A stretch of 64,000 bases of DNA from Stachybotrys elegans (GCA_020746835.1 JAGPNK010000001.1:4650001-4714000), one strand, 5' to 3'. Positions 48,898 to 59,852 are shown, numbered from the stretch's first letter. Numbers and translations are program-made. The notes: generated by a model from the sequence alone, not told the origin.

Positions 48898-51279
48898 CTA
48901 GTTGCTGGTGTGGTGTAGATCGTCTTTGATACCCCAGCTGCCAACCAACGCCATAGACTTGTTGTCTCCTGGCGCTAGCCTCTCATCCTGTAGTGTCTCT
49001 GCAAGGCAGATCCACGGATCTCGCCCGCCTCCCCATTTGAGTAAATTCTCCTTGAGCCGCTCACCATTCTCCCGGCTGATGGCGGCGCCGCCTTCACCGG
49101 CGCGGAACACAACGCGCCACACGCGCTCGGCCAAGACCCTGTCGAACAGGTAGCTATAGTACGTGCTCCCGTAGCTATGGAGGTGGCCGAAAAAGCCCTG
49201 CCAGCGGGTCTCGGGAGGATCTTTGGGTCCGTGGGCAAACTGCGCGTGGATGTCGTGAAAGACAGAGGTAGAGTCGAAGGAGGCTTGGCCCGCGTTGGGC
49301 GCATGGTACGCCTGGTCGATCATGGCGAGCAGGATCTGGTGCTCGGTGTCGATACCCTCGAAGCGCTTTGAGAGACGGATGCGCTCCGCGACAAGGCTGT
49401 AGGGGAGGGACTTATCCGACTTCCAATGGCGGGCGAAGAGGGACAGCACAGTGGGGTCGGCGGCGAAGTGCTCCATGAGAGTGGACGGTAGCTCGGCAAA
49501 GTCGGTTGCGCACCTGGTACCTGATACGTTCTGGAACGCGGTGCGGGCGAGGATGGAGTGGATGGCGTGACCCATCTCATGGAACAGAGTCTCGACAGAG
49601 TTGAACGAGAGGAAGGCTGGTTCCCGGGAGTTGTCGTTCTTGGGGAAATCGCATACCAGCGCAATGGTGGGCAGTTGGTACAGTGTGCCATCCTTGATCT
49701 GCGTTTCCATGCCATCGTTGGCGGCCTCTTCGGCCGTGTCGAAGGAAGGTGAGCCTGATGCGCCGAGCTCCGAGCCAATCTCAGCTATCTCGCTCGGAAG
49801 AATCTGACGCGAGCATCGGACAGTAAAGTGAGCCGGGTTAGGAGACTTCTGGGGCCTGTAAAAAAGGTCGCAGTAGAGCACGGCAATGGTCTCGCCCTTG
49901 TCCGAGACGACATCTAGCCTCTTGACGTCGGGATGCCACGTCTCTCCGGGTTGACTCTCTCTAGGAACGAATCGGATGCCATATAAGCGGTCGAACAAGC
50001 GAGACAAACCCTGCATGACAGTGCCGACGGAGAAGAAAGCCGATAATTGGTCCTCGTGGCGAACTCTGGACCTCATGTCGGCTCTGATCTTCTCCATATA
50101 AAAGTCTCTGTCCCAAGCTTGAAGCTGCGCGGTGGGGACGCCGAGTCTTTCCCGCTTCTTCTCCGTCAATTCCTGAAGCTCACTCATAATGATGGGTGCG
50201 TTGTGTGCCCTGAGAGCCAGCAGAAATTGCATGACTGAGGAGGGTGACTTGGCCATCATGCGGTCCTTTAGGGCCATGTGGCCGTGACTCTCGAAGCCCG
50301 CCAACGCGGCCAGTTCAGCACGTAGCTTGAGCATGGTCTCCAGGTAGGAAATAGTCGAGCGAGAGGCCTTACGCTGGGCCAGGTATAGCTCCTTTCGAGT
50401 GTCCTCATCGTAGACGCTCTGCAGAGCTGCCGCAGCCTCTGATCCCATTGTGGGAATGGTGATGTGCGAGCGGACCTTGAGAGCAGCAGCCAAGCTCGGG
50501 TATAGTCCATAGAAGCGATGGGATGGAAGTGTAATCTCCCTCCGCTCGGGCTGCATGCCTTGGACAAACATGGAGCCAACGTCGCTGATCTGCGAGGATA
50601 GGTCCACGAACCTGTCTCGGGACTTCTTGGGCAGATTGACGGCCGACTTCATGAAGTCCAGCTTCAGAAGCTCCGCAACCGTCTTCTCCTCCTCGGACCA
50701 AGTCGCCGTGACCTGGGGGTTCTCCATGGCCTTTGCCAACTGATCGTTCAGGCCCGTCATAGTATTGAGCTGGTTCATGTATTGGTAGACCATTGACCAT
50801 GCGCTCGCGGCAGCCTGCTGGAAGCGGGTGTCAGGGTGCGTCATGCGGACGAAGTCGGACAAGTCGAGCACTCGGCAGAGCAGATCGCTGAGGCGGTCGA
50901 GGTCCCTGACAATAGCGCGATACTCTTCGATTGACGAGGCGTTGAGAACCCTATGGACAATGCGGGTAGCCCTTTGGAGGTTCTTCTGGGCAAACAGCAG
51001 GAAGCCATCAGGGCTGGTCAGATATCGGTTGCGGAACAGGCCCTGGCTCTTCTTGAGGCTGAACCTCGCAAAGGGACGGCTGGATGGGCTATCGAACAAA
51101 TCGCGAAGAACCGCGTCATCGTGGCGGGTGCTGGTTTCGTGCTGAAGCGGCGATGTCCCAGACCTGATGCCGGCAGCGGCAGCAGCAGAGGTTGATTCCC
51201 ATCGTTGCTGGAGTGGTTTAGTCACACGACGGACGCAACGGGTGCATATCCAGAGCCGACGGGAGCCTGAAGCTATCAT
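48898..51279 (-). CDS. OCT1: Mitochondrial intermediate peptidase
   Basis: An intronless gene of 793 aa. The N-terminus (ASGSRRLWICTRCVRRVTKP) is Arg-rich and non-acidic, fitting a matrix presequence. The thimet-oligopeptidase (M3) zinc site is HEMGH at residues 567-571 (VETLFHEMGHAIHSIL), followed by the family's PSTLMEHFAADP and a Tyr/His-rich C-terminus. The enzyme removes the octapeptide left after MPP cleavage from matrix precursor proteins. It shares a short divergent promoter with a MICOS gene, so both adjoining products act in mitochondria. Confidence 0.95.
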   Translation of the reverse strand: MIASGSRRLWICTRCVRRVTKPLQQRWESTSAAAAAGIRSGTSPLQHETSTRHDDAVLRDLFDSPSSRPFARFSLKKSQGLFRNRYLTSPDGFLLFAQKNLQRATRIVHRVLNASSIEEYRAIVRDLDRLSDLLCRVLDLSDFVRMTHPDTRFQQAAASAWSMVYQYMNQLNTMTGLNDQLAKAMENPQVTATWSEEEKTVAELLKLDFMKSAVNLPKKSRDRFVDLSSQISDVGSMFVQGMQPERREITLPSHRFYGLYPSLAAALKVRSHITIPTMGSEAAAALQSVYDEDTRKELYLAQRKASRSTISYLETMLKLRAELAALAGFESHGHMALKDRMMAKSPSSVMQFLLALRAHNAPIIMSELQELTEKKRERLGVPTAQLQAWDRDFYMEKIRADMRSRVRHEDQLSAFFSVGTVMQGLSRLFDRLYGIRFVPRESQPGETWHPDVKRLDVVSDKGETIAVLYCDLFYRPQKSPNPAHFTVRCSRQILPSEIAEIGSELGASGSPSFDTAEEAANDGMETQIKDGTLYQLPTIALVCDFPKNDNSREPAFLSFNSVETLFHEMGHAIHSILARTAFQNVSGTRCATDFAELPSTLMEHFAADPTVLSLFARHWKSDKSLPYSLVAERIRLSKRFEGIDTEHQILLAMIDQAYHAPNAGQASFDSTSVFHDIHAQFAHGPKDPPETRWQGFFGHLHSYGSTYYSYLFDRVLAERVWRVVFRAGEGGAAISRENGERLKENLLKWGGGRDPWICLAETLQDERLAPGDNKSMALVGSWGIKDDLHHTSN

Positions 51280-51695
51280 GACTGCAGAATGGGATCACTA
51301 GTAATGGTCATGCAAAAAAAGATTTAAAAAGACCAGCTAAGAAGACATGGGCGAAGAAGGGAATTGGCAGGGAAAGACGAAAAGATAAAGTATGGTTGTC
51401 TGCGATCTGCTATCGGAGGGTTGCGGCCAATGGCTCTGCTTCCCTTCCAAGGGGAAGAGCGACCTCGGGTCCAGAAAAAAAAAAGAGCGCTGATTGCCTC
51501 CCACTAATAACAAGGTATATGCGCACGAAATCTGTATGCTGAGGTACAACCACGCCCTGGGCCGCGCAAGGTCGGGATTCTCCGCCGGTGTTTTTCCGCC
51601 CGGCTAACTGGGCGTGGAATGATGGCATCCGGAACAAACGACATTTCAAGATCCGAGTCCTCCATCACATATTCAGCTCGCCCACCGCGCGTATC
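51280..51695. promoter_or_regulatory. Divergent promoter OCT1 / MICOS subunit
   Basis: 416 bp between outward-facing start codons of two mitochondrial genes. A CCAAT box lies at 51427-51431; in fungi the CCAAT-binding HAP complex often controls respiratory genes. HAP control here is inference. Confidence 0.5.
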
Positions 51696-52580
51696 ATGGC
51701 CGCACGAGTGCTGCTGCAGAAGGTAAGGCGAATTGGCACCGGAGAAGCTCTCGTGATGGGCATTGAGGCTAATTGATGCTTCCAGCGCGCCCTTGCGCCG
51801 CTAGCTACGCTTGCTCTCGGCGGCATCGCTTTGGCTCCGGCCACTGTGCTCGCCGAGGCCCCAGCCGACTTCAAGGTACGACGACGACGGCATGCTGCGC
51901 CCGTTTGCGAACTGGATAGTCATCTGACCCGCGGACAGAGGAAACCCATCTACGACGACATCGAGCTGCCCTCGCCAAATGCCGCACCCTCGCCCTCGCC
52001 CTCGCCCGTTGCCAAGGTCCTGCCCGTGCAGCCGCCCGTCGAGGAGGAGCACAAGCCCAGAGGCCCGACGCCGACGGACCGCCTAGCAGAGCAGATTGGC
52101 AAGGCCCGCATGTTCCTCTACAAGCAGGCCGTCGTGGTCGAGGACAAGGTCAACGAGGTCGTCGACTCGGCGTTCCACCTGGAGCAGTCCTTCACAAACA
52201 CCATCGCCTCGCTGGCGCCGCCCCGCGAGACGGGCGAGAAGCTGATGCCCGGCGCCATCTACGTCCTGGTGGCGTCGATGGCCGGCAGCATCGTGACGCG
52301 CAACCGCAACATCCTCCTGCGCGCGACCTTCCCCCTGGCCGTCGGCATCGGCGCCGGCTGGGTCGTCATCCCCATCACCATGCACAACATCGCCGACCTG
52401 GCCTGGAAGTACGAGAAGAGGTTCCCCGCCGTGGCCGACACCCACATCAAGGTCCGCGAGGGCCTGCAGCAGGGCGTGAGCTTCGCAAAGGTTCACTCCC
52501 AGGTGGGTGTACAGTACGTCGACGACAAGGTGACGCAGGCGAGGGAGATTGTCGAGGGCTGGGTGAAGCAGGGAAAATAG
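51696..52580 (+). CDS. MICOS complex subunit Mic26/Mic27 (apolipoprotein O family)
   Basis: Exons are 51696..51722, 51786..51875 and 51939..52580; 252 aa. The first exon holds nine codons (MAARVLLQK). Intron 2 (63 nt) is a multiple of three without a stop, so a plain frame reads through it; removal joins APADFK to RKPIYDDIELP, the usual family junction. There is a Pro/Ser linker, then EQIGKARMFLYKQAVVVEDK, and two membrane-embedded segments (MPGAIYVLVASMAGSIV and FPLAVGIGAGWVVIPI) typical of ApoO/MIC proteins. It shapes crista junctions in the inner mitochondrial membrane. The intron-2 call is moderately certain. Confidence 0.86.
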
Positions 52581-52883
52581 AAGACGGCGGGAAGACGACT
52601 TGTACTATCAAATAGACATATGCGAACCTGATTCATTTGTCCACACTGGGATGTTGGGTTATTTTAAGGGAAATAAAATGCAAACCGCGTTTGAGTACCT
52701 AGAGTAGTGAATAGATCCCCTATGATCTCACCACCTGCCCGATGCTGTGTAAATTATGCGCCCCCCAAAGCCATAAGATCAACCTCGCCATGCTGTGTTT
52801 ACCTGCCCCCGTCCATAACTCCTGTAATTCTAGCCTGGGTCCCATCCGTCTATCCGTATATCCTGGTACAGCCGACGACGACT
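52581..52883. other. Convergent 3' flanks
   Basis: 303 bp between the stop codons of the MICOS and Dus2 genes. It must hold both polyadenylation regions. Confidence 0.6.
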
Positions 52884-54215
52884 CTACGAGGCCAGTTGAG
52901 CACAAGGCTGTTGTGCCTTTTCAGGCATGGGAGAAGTGGGCCTGGTGTCTTGTTGCGCCTTCTCAGAGATGGTTGTCTTCATCTTCTTGTTTTGTTTGCT
53001 TTGCGGCGAGTTGTCGGTCTGTGGCTTTCTCTTGGCTGCCATGTTCATCAGGTGCTGCTCAGTGCCGCTGTCAATGTCTGCCTGTGCCGCCCGGTCCATC
53101 AGGTGATCAAGCCCCAGAAGCTTGCAGACGTCCTTGTAGCATTTGGTCGACACCAGGGGCTTGCGAACCGGCTCCTTGCCGGACACCATCTGCGCGAGGA
53201 GGTACTTGGTGTTCGCAAATCGGTTGTGGGTGTCCATGCAGATTTTGATGTACTGCTCCACTACCTCTCGCCAGGGTAGCAGGCCGCCCTCCTCGGCCGT
53301 TCGGAAGCAGCTTGGGTTGATCTCGGCAGCCGTGGCTATCATGGCTCCATCGGCGCCAAACTCCTCGGCCAGTTTCAATCCCTGCTCCTTACTCTCCACA
53401 TCGCCATTCATCAGGCACGCGACGCCGTACTCGTGGCAGACGTCAGCAATCATACGAAGCTGGCCTCGAATCGCGCGCTCACGCGGCCTCATTGGTGTTG
53501 TGCGACAGTGGACCGTTAGGCCAGTGATTCCGGTGGCGCAGAGCTTCCTCACGAGCACCTCTGTCTCGGCCGCTGTCTCGAGGATGCGAATCTTGACGGA
53601 GATACCGATCTCGAATTCGGGGACAATCTCTTTAACGAGAGCTTCCAGGATGGCGCAGAGCTTGTCGGGTGTCCGCAGCAGCGCAGCACCCATACCACCC
53701 GAGGTGCTGAATGGCTTGGGGCATCCAGCGTTGACGTCGATTCCGGATACGTCTGCAGCTACGAGCCGGGCGGCCTGCACAGCCCGTTCTGGATCCGATG
53801 TTCCAATCTGAAATATCAATTTGCCAGCTTCCTTCTCGGGGTGCAAGCGGTATATGATGCTCTCTTTTCCGTCGACGGGGTCCTTGACGTTGTTGGAGCA
53901 CATGCGGAACCATTCAAGTGTTTTCGTTTTCTCATTGAAGCGTCGAGTAGTACCTATCATAGCTCGATCGACAGTCTCAGGACCTGTAAGACGAGTCAGC
54001 GTGACGATACAGAGCAAATGCGCACATGCACACCCACCCCATACAAGGTCTGCGCCGTACTGGAGCGCAAGCAGGCGCGAGGGCAGCTCTCCAGAGCGGA
54101 CCATGGGCGCAAGAACAACCTTGCCCCGGTAGTCGACCCCGCGATGGGGGATGGGCACTGTCTTGATCCCAGATGCCATGCCGGTCGCGAGTCTCTTGGT
54201 GACGTCCCGTAGCAT
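52884..54215 (-). CDS. tRNA-dihydrouridine synthase, Dus2 type
   Basis: Exons on the minus strand are 54215..54038 and 53983..52884; 425 aa. The 54-nt intron (GTGGGT...ACAG) is a multiple of three without a stop; splicing joins YGADLVW to GPETVDRAMIGT. Motifs: VLAPMVRSGELPSRLLAL (FMN-barrel start), DVNAGCPKPFS (catalytic Cys loop), GLTVHCRTTPMRPRERAIR and MNGDVES. Dus2 reduces U20 in tRNA. The first Met (MLRDVTKRLATG) gives a short basic presequence-like lead; a second Met at 54179 would give a form without it. The frame stays open to 54431, but that extension looks like leader sequence. Confidence 0.88.
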   Translation of the reverse strand: MLRDVTKRLATGMASGIKTVPIPHRGVDYRGKVVLAPMVRSGELPSRLLALQYGADLVWGGCACAHLLCIVTLTRLTGPETVDRAMIGTTRRFNEKTKTLEWFRMCSNNVKDPVDGKESIIYRLHPEKEAGKLIFQIGTSDPERAVQAARLVAADVSGIDVNAGCPKPFSTSGGMGAALLRTPDKLCAILEALVKEIVPEFEIGISVKIRILETAAETEVLVRKLCATGITGLTVHCRTTPMRPRERAIRGQLRMIADVCHEYGVACLMNGDVESKEQGLKLAEEFGADGAMIATAAEINPSCFRTAEEGGLLPWREVVEQYIKICMDTHNRFANTKYLLAQMVSGKEPVRKPLVSTKCYKDVCKLLGLDHLMDRAAQADIDSGTEQHLMNMAAKRKPQTDNSPQSKQNKKMKTTISEKAQQDTRPTSPMPEKAQQPCAQLAS

Positions 54216-54536
54216 AGTGGTGACTAGGCTAAGAGGCAGACGGCGACTGATGAAGGGGGGGAGGAAGAAAATCATGAGGCTAACTGGGAATGGCTTATCG
54301 ATAAGATTCTGCATCACAGAAGCCGGGTGGGGCCGCTTTCCCGGAAGGACGGAGCCGTCATTCGGTGAGAAGCTTAGGTAGTTCCGACGGGTGCACGCCG
54401 CATGCCAACCTTGAACAGCCAAGCTCACCACATACTGTACGTTACGTCAAAAAAAGAAGAAGAAAAAGGAGAAAAAATGATGATCATAATAAGAATGAAT
54501 AAAGAGTGTAGATGCAACTCTTGATACAGATCAAGC
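54216..54536. other. Dus2 promoter and GH55 3' flank
   Basis: 321 bp between genes on the same (minus) strand. It includes an A-rich, poly-Lys-like tract at about 54448-54478. An in-frame extension of Dus2 reaches 54431 but is not favoured. Confidence 0.55.
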
Positions 54537-57500
54537 TCAACCAATCAACTCATCCTCATCCTCATCATCCTCCGGGTCTTCCCATTCCCAGCCAACTGCA
54601 GGTCGAGCACAATAAGTCATGCCCCCCTTGATCTTCCCATCACATTCCGTCGTCTTGCTTCCAAGACTTTTGTTCGCATCCATCAGCAGGTCAATAGTGG
54701 ATCCGCCGGCAGCACAGATCACCGCGCAGCTAGTCCTGCCGATGTCGCTGGGGCGGACCGTGTACCAGACCGAGCAACGGGGTGTTGTGCCCTCGGGGAT
54801 GTTGGCATCTGCCGGGGCCGTCGTTGGCAGCCAGCCCTGGCGGTTGTATCGGGTGGGCCGAGCGACCGCTCCTTCGCCCGCCGTGGTGTTGGAGGCGCCG
54901 TTCTGCGGGCTGAGGCAAATCACATGGCCGTAGATGCTCTCGCTGGCATCCCACAGGTTACTGCAGTCGCTGTAGACCCATGGGTTGTACAATCGAATGT
55001 CGCCTCCTCGGACGCCCGTTCCATACAAGTCCACCTCAATCCCAATGCAGGCTTCGCCCTCCTTGACTACGTGAGTCTTCTCACAACCCAGAGGGAGACA
55101 GAGCTCGAGGCCGCCTTCAATATCGCTGCAATCGGAAATCTTGTCCACGTTGGTCATCTGTAATGCTGCCGATGCAATGGAGTGCTTCAGTGCAATCGAA
55201 TCGCATGTCTCTCCCTCAACAGTTAGATGCTTCTTTCCCGAGAGGCAAACGTCTTCATCGTCGGGCAGTGGGATAACAGGTTCTGGGATCTCGGTCGGCC
55301 CCTTTTCACCGCAGCGAGAGAAGATGTACTCCAGCCTCTCCTTGTAGTACTCGTCGTAAGTTGAGTAAGGCGTGCGAGCCATCATGGCATTCCTCTCGAC
55401 GTAGCAGAAAGAACACATTTCAGAACTGGGCATGTCCTTGTACGAGTCGACGCTGGTGTAGCCAGCAATGATATCTGGCACGGCGGCGTGTTAGTTGATA
55501 GCAGCTCGCCCACTGGTAGAGGCGGCACTCACCGTTGCAATACTTGTCCCCTTGTGGCGCTCGCAGGCATGTTTCATTATAGCCAGCATACATTCTACCA
55601 CCACGCAAAGTTGGCAAGGCCCCGTCATCCAGCGTATAGCCACGGCATGCCGTCGAGACCCTGCCGTACCACCACTCCAAGCTCCGACCGCAACCTGCAT
55701 CGCAGATTGAATCGGTAACAGCGGTATCGCCAAATGATCCCCGGTACTCGTAGCCGCTAAATGACTTGACATTGTCATCGCACTCGATCCGCTGAGTGAG
55801 AGCAGTGACACAGGCTGACGGGTATTTTGTCGACATTTCTTCAATGTCCGTCATGTTGTAGATGGTGAAGCCTTCAAACGCCCGATCGCCGACACTGTTC
55901 TTGGACCCTTGGAGCCATGCTAGGACGGAGGAGAGGAAGCCGTTTTTGTTGTTGGAAGCCATGGTGGGAGCCTTTCCGGCGGGGGATATCATCTCCACGA
56001 TGGCCTTTGTGCAGAGATTGTAGATCCAGATGTCTTTCGAGGATTGAACTTCTATACCACGCTGCTGGCAATTCTCCGTCTTTAGACAATCCTGGCTATA
56101 GTCGTAGAACCAACTATAAATACCAGCTCCAAGCATGTAGATGGCCGAGGAATCGATGATACGCAACCCCCAGGAGGACCCGCATCCCTTCTCCTGGCCA
56201 GTCTTGCAGTTGGCAAAGGTTGGGTCATCAGGGAAGGCACCCGGCGTAAAAGGAGTGGGTGCTGCCGGGACAGGTTGGTAGTAAGGCGATTCGGTCTGAA
56301 TCATGCTGAGGAGAATGTTCTTTGCCCCAGAAAGCTGGTATTGATAGAACGTGCAATGTTCGACCGAAGTTCCCCATAGCCAAGCATGCTTGCTCTCAAC
56401 GAGGAGTCCTCGGGCAGCGTAAATATCTATCTGGTCTTGCGAGGTAATGCTATGATGCAACGTCAACCCAAGCGTCGTCGTGAGATTGGGTATTGGACTT
56501 ACTCGAGGTCGTGATCAGCCACCCAGAGCCATACATTCTCCAGATAGCCGGTGGAACCGGGCGTCATGTGCATCAGCATACTGGCGCCTTTGCATTTGGG
56601 GTCTATCTTCCCCGTCTTCTTGGGGCAGTGCCTTGCCAGCATCTCTGTCCCAATCGCACCACCGACACGGACATGGGTGTCTGACGTGGGAAGGCAAGTA
56701 TGTTAGCAAGAGATGCGCAGTGCTGAGAATTTCTGGAGAGATTCTTACCCCAAAGACCAGCTGAACCCGTGCTAGACTCCTCAATGTTCCACTCAATCAT
56801 GACCGCACCAGCTGTCGGCCCGGAATGTGTAAGCATCATGCTCTGGATTTCGACGATACCTTGGTCGCCAGGTCGTCCCACTTGAATCAAGGGACGGGGA
56901 TTCTCCTCGTCCTGAAAGTTAGGACCTCGAGCCACGAGAGAGGGCCAGGCTTGACCGATGATTCGAGATCCACTGGGAACACGTAGGGTGTCCCTGACAA
57001 TATAGCTTCCATACGGAAAGTACACAATGGAAGAAGTGTTGGCAGCGCCCTCGAGGATCCCGTTCAGGACGGCAGTATCGTCCGTCCGACCGTCTCCCTT
57101 GGCTCCCAGAGCCTTTACATCCATAATGCGCGATTCCGGGATGTCGTAGTACTTCGGTCGTCGACGAGTGAAGTAGGACTTTTCCATACCATCATATGCG
57201 TCTCCGAGAAGGGATGTGCTCCTCTCAGGGGCGGGGACATTGCTGCCACCCACAAATGTCTCCTTGCTCGCAGAGCCGGTAGAGGCAGTATCGCTGACTT
57301 TGCCGAAGCCCCAGCTCTTCAGTATGATTTCGTTGCCACCTTGGACGACCGTCTTGACGTTCTTTCCCGCAGCATCCTGAGACTGGATGGCGGTGCGGAC
57401 GTTGAAGAAGCCCACGTTCTGGGCCAGGAATGACGTTGAATCCTTTGTGATGGGCGATGTTGTTATTCCCACAGGTGTGTTGGCGATGAGGCTGTCGACC

Positions 57501-59279
57501 AAGATCAAAGACCCGACTCCTTGGCCAGTGTTACCTTCACCGGTCGCCACCTGCTTCGTTGTCAGCTCATCTTCCTCGCTAATGCTGATCAGGCACCTAC
57601 TCCGTTGACAATGGCGATACCGACTTGACAACCCTCAATGATGTAGCCGTGCATCGTCCAAGCCCAGTCCCAGTGGACCTGGACCGCCGTCTTGGAATTC
57701 ACAAACAGCAGTCCGCTCGTGGTAAACTGCTGGTTGCCAAAATAGGCACTGCACCCAATATTTAAGTCAGTTGTTCAGCAACATGAGTATAGGTGTGCAC
57801 CTACCCAAAGTTTCCTCCAATGAAAGTTAGATCTGATAGGAAGCCTCCAGAGCCATTCTCCATGTAGATTCCCTATAGCCACTGGTGAGCATGAGCTTGA
57901 TCTAACTACAGTGACAACGTTACCTGCTGTGTATTGTGCGGAACCTCGGTATTGTAAAGCATGTAGAACTCGATGTTCTCGAGAGAGGACGCTTGAGCAA
58001 CCTAGACCATGTTAGACGATTTCCGGAAAAAGAAGAACTGTTTCTAGATGCCACGGTTGACCTTGCCTGCCAGTGAATGGCACAAATGTACGCGTATGGG
58101 TCAGTATTTCGAATGTCAATCTTGAAGTTGCGGATCGATCTCAAAAAGTTGTTGGTATTGATGTACCTGTCCATGGCATGAGCGAAAGAGACAACCAAGC
58201 GTGGCAAGGACAGCGGCCGTACCAGGAAGAATCATCGCTGAGGTAGACGTCGCTGGTCATGACGCCCAGCCCAACAAAGCTCTTGGCCGCCAAGATTGTT
58301 GGCACTTGAAGAGGCTAACACACTTCAGCTTGGGAGAGTCAAAGGGGGGGGGGGGGCTTTACTTACATCACCAAGGAACTCGGTATTGTAGAATTGTATG
58401 ATGGAGCTGCTCACAAGATACGTGCCGGGAGGGAAGTAAACGGTAGCAGGCCGGATGGTACTGGAACCGCAGGTAGCACCGCATCTCCCCCCATCCGAGA
58501 TTGCCTTGTTGATGGCCGCTGTATCGTCAGTACGGCCATCACCCTTGGCACCATAGTCCTTTACGTTTCTCCAGACCTATGCTTCAGTCAGCCACAACCG
58601 TCGAGTCTGGAGCTGGCTTTGGTAGGCCTACCTTGTAGCCAGACTGAGCGTACGGACTCATTCCTCGCTTTGCCATGTTCACCATCCAGTAACCAGCAGC
58701 TCGTTCCTCCAGCGGCTGTTGCTCAGCGTGCGGTGCCCATCCCCCAAGTTTGCCGTAAGGAGCTTGAAGCGGCTCTGGGTCGTTGGTGTCGCTGGTTGTT
58801 TTACGATACTTCTCAACCATAGCCGCTGCAACTAAGCTGTGGTTTCCTTGGGGGCTCTGGTCAATGGACTCAGCAAGTAGCATTGCGGCCTCTTTGATCT
58901 CCGAAGGAACACTGTACGGAGACGCAAGTTCTTCCGGGCTCGAGGACCGCGCCTCAACGGCTCGGCTACGATTCTGCTCGCCCAGTGGCGGAGCGGCGTT
59001 GACTGGCCCATTATCAGAGAGCTTGTTCTTGTTGAACCTGGGGTTCTCAACCCGGGCCTTGTTGATCTCTCTCATAGCAGCCAGTGCGTCGGCTACAAGA
59101 GCCTCGGCTTTGGCATCAGCAGGTGCATCCCGTCGTGCATGGGCATGATCCACATGGTGATGATGCTCGCTGTGCCGCCTGTGGTGGCTACCATGACCTA
59201 GGACATGTACCACAAAGGAGAGCAAAAGAAATGATATTGCTACCACAGCATTCAGACGAAGCTTATGATGGTGCGTCAT
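54537..59279 (-). CDS. Secreted GH55-type beta-1,3-glucanase with C-terminal LysM modules
   Basis: Eleven exons on the minus strand: 59279..58632, 58576..58367, 58314..58223, 58166..58067, 58001..57924, 57872..57805, 57748..57601, 57550..56749, 56680..56503, 56449..55533 and 55474..54537; 1392 aa, frame kept at every junction. There is a signal peptide (VVAISFLLLSFVVHVLG) and a His-rich stretch after it. Two beta-helix halves each begin with a KGDGRTDDT motif (about 225 and 595), and YLENVWLWVADHDLE and LLVESKHAWLWGTSVEH are GH55 marks. After residue 1080 comes a Cys-rich region with LysM-like modules (HLTVEGETCDSIALKHSI; THVVKEGEACIGIE). GH55 enzymes hydrolyse beta-1,3-glucan; LysM binds chitin. 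Intron 4 has a GC donor. Confidence 0.88.
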
Positions 59280-59852
59280 GGTGGTGGCCAAACGACTGGA
59301 TAGATTGTCAAGGCCAGCCTGGCCCGGGGGGAAACAGAAAACACATCTGATATATCCACGCGGTAGTTGGCCGACAAATCCACTCAATGGCACAGCAGTT
59401 ACGAAGCTAACCCATGCTCGCCTCGGCTCCGGGTCCGATGTCTAGCGGTGAGGTTGCCGGGCCGGGTCTGGGCCTTTTTTGAGCATGGGAAGCCCCGTTG
59501 CCAAGCAGTGCAACAACCAACATCACCGTTTACGGCCGGTTGACAGGTACTTTGCAACCGCAAACCAATATTTCCACATGTTGAAGAAGCATGGTTGAGG
59601 GGCTCAACCACATAAGTGCGCCGCTAGTAATGAAGTTGCTGATGGAAAAGACTTTTCCTCGGACATTGCCAAGCTCCCTAGATGGATCTGGACGCCGTGA
59701 GGGTGCGAGGGTGCGAGGACGCGAAAGACCAGCATGGCAATTCCCATGTGTAAAACCCAGAGGGCTCCTCGGTTCTTTCTGCCCATGGTTTGCCCTCCAA
59801 GTGTGGTGCTATTCTCCCAATCTCAACGCTGCGAAGCAAGGCAGAGACTATC
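59280..59852. promoter_or_regulatory. Divergent promoter of the GH55-LysM / chitinase pair
   Basis: 573 bp between two outward-facing genes for secreted wall-degrading enzymes. It contains an inverted repeat at 59592-59610 with an AGGGG core. Co-regulation is inferred from orientation. Confidence 0.5.
59592..59610. promoter_or_regulatory. Inverted repeat with AGGGG core
   Basis: Arms TGGTTGAG and CTCAACCA are exact reverse complements around GGG, so an STRE-like AGGGG is centred in an 8-bp-arm palindrome. It lies about 250 bp upstream of the chitinase start and 310 bp upstream of the GH55 start. Confidence 0.5.
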
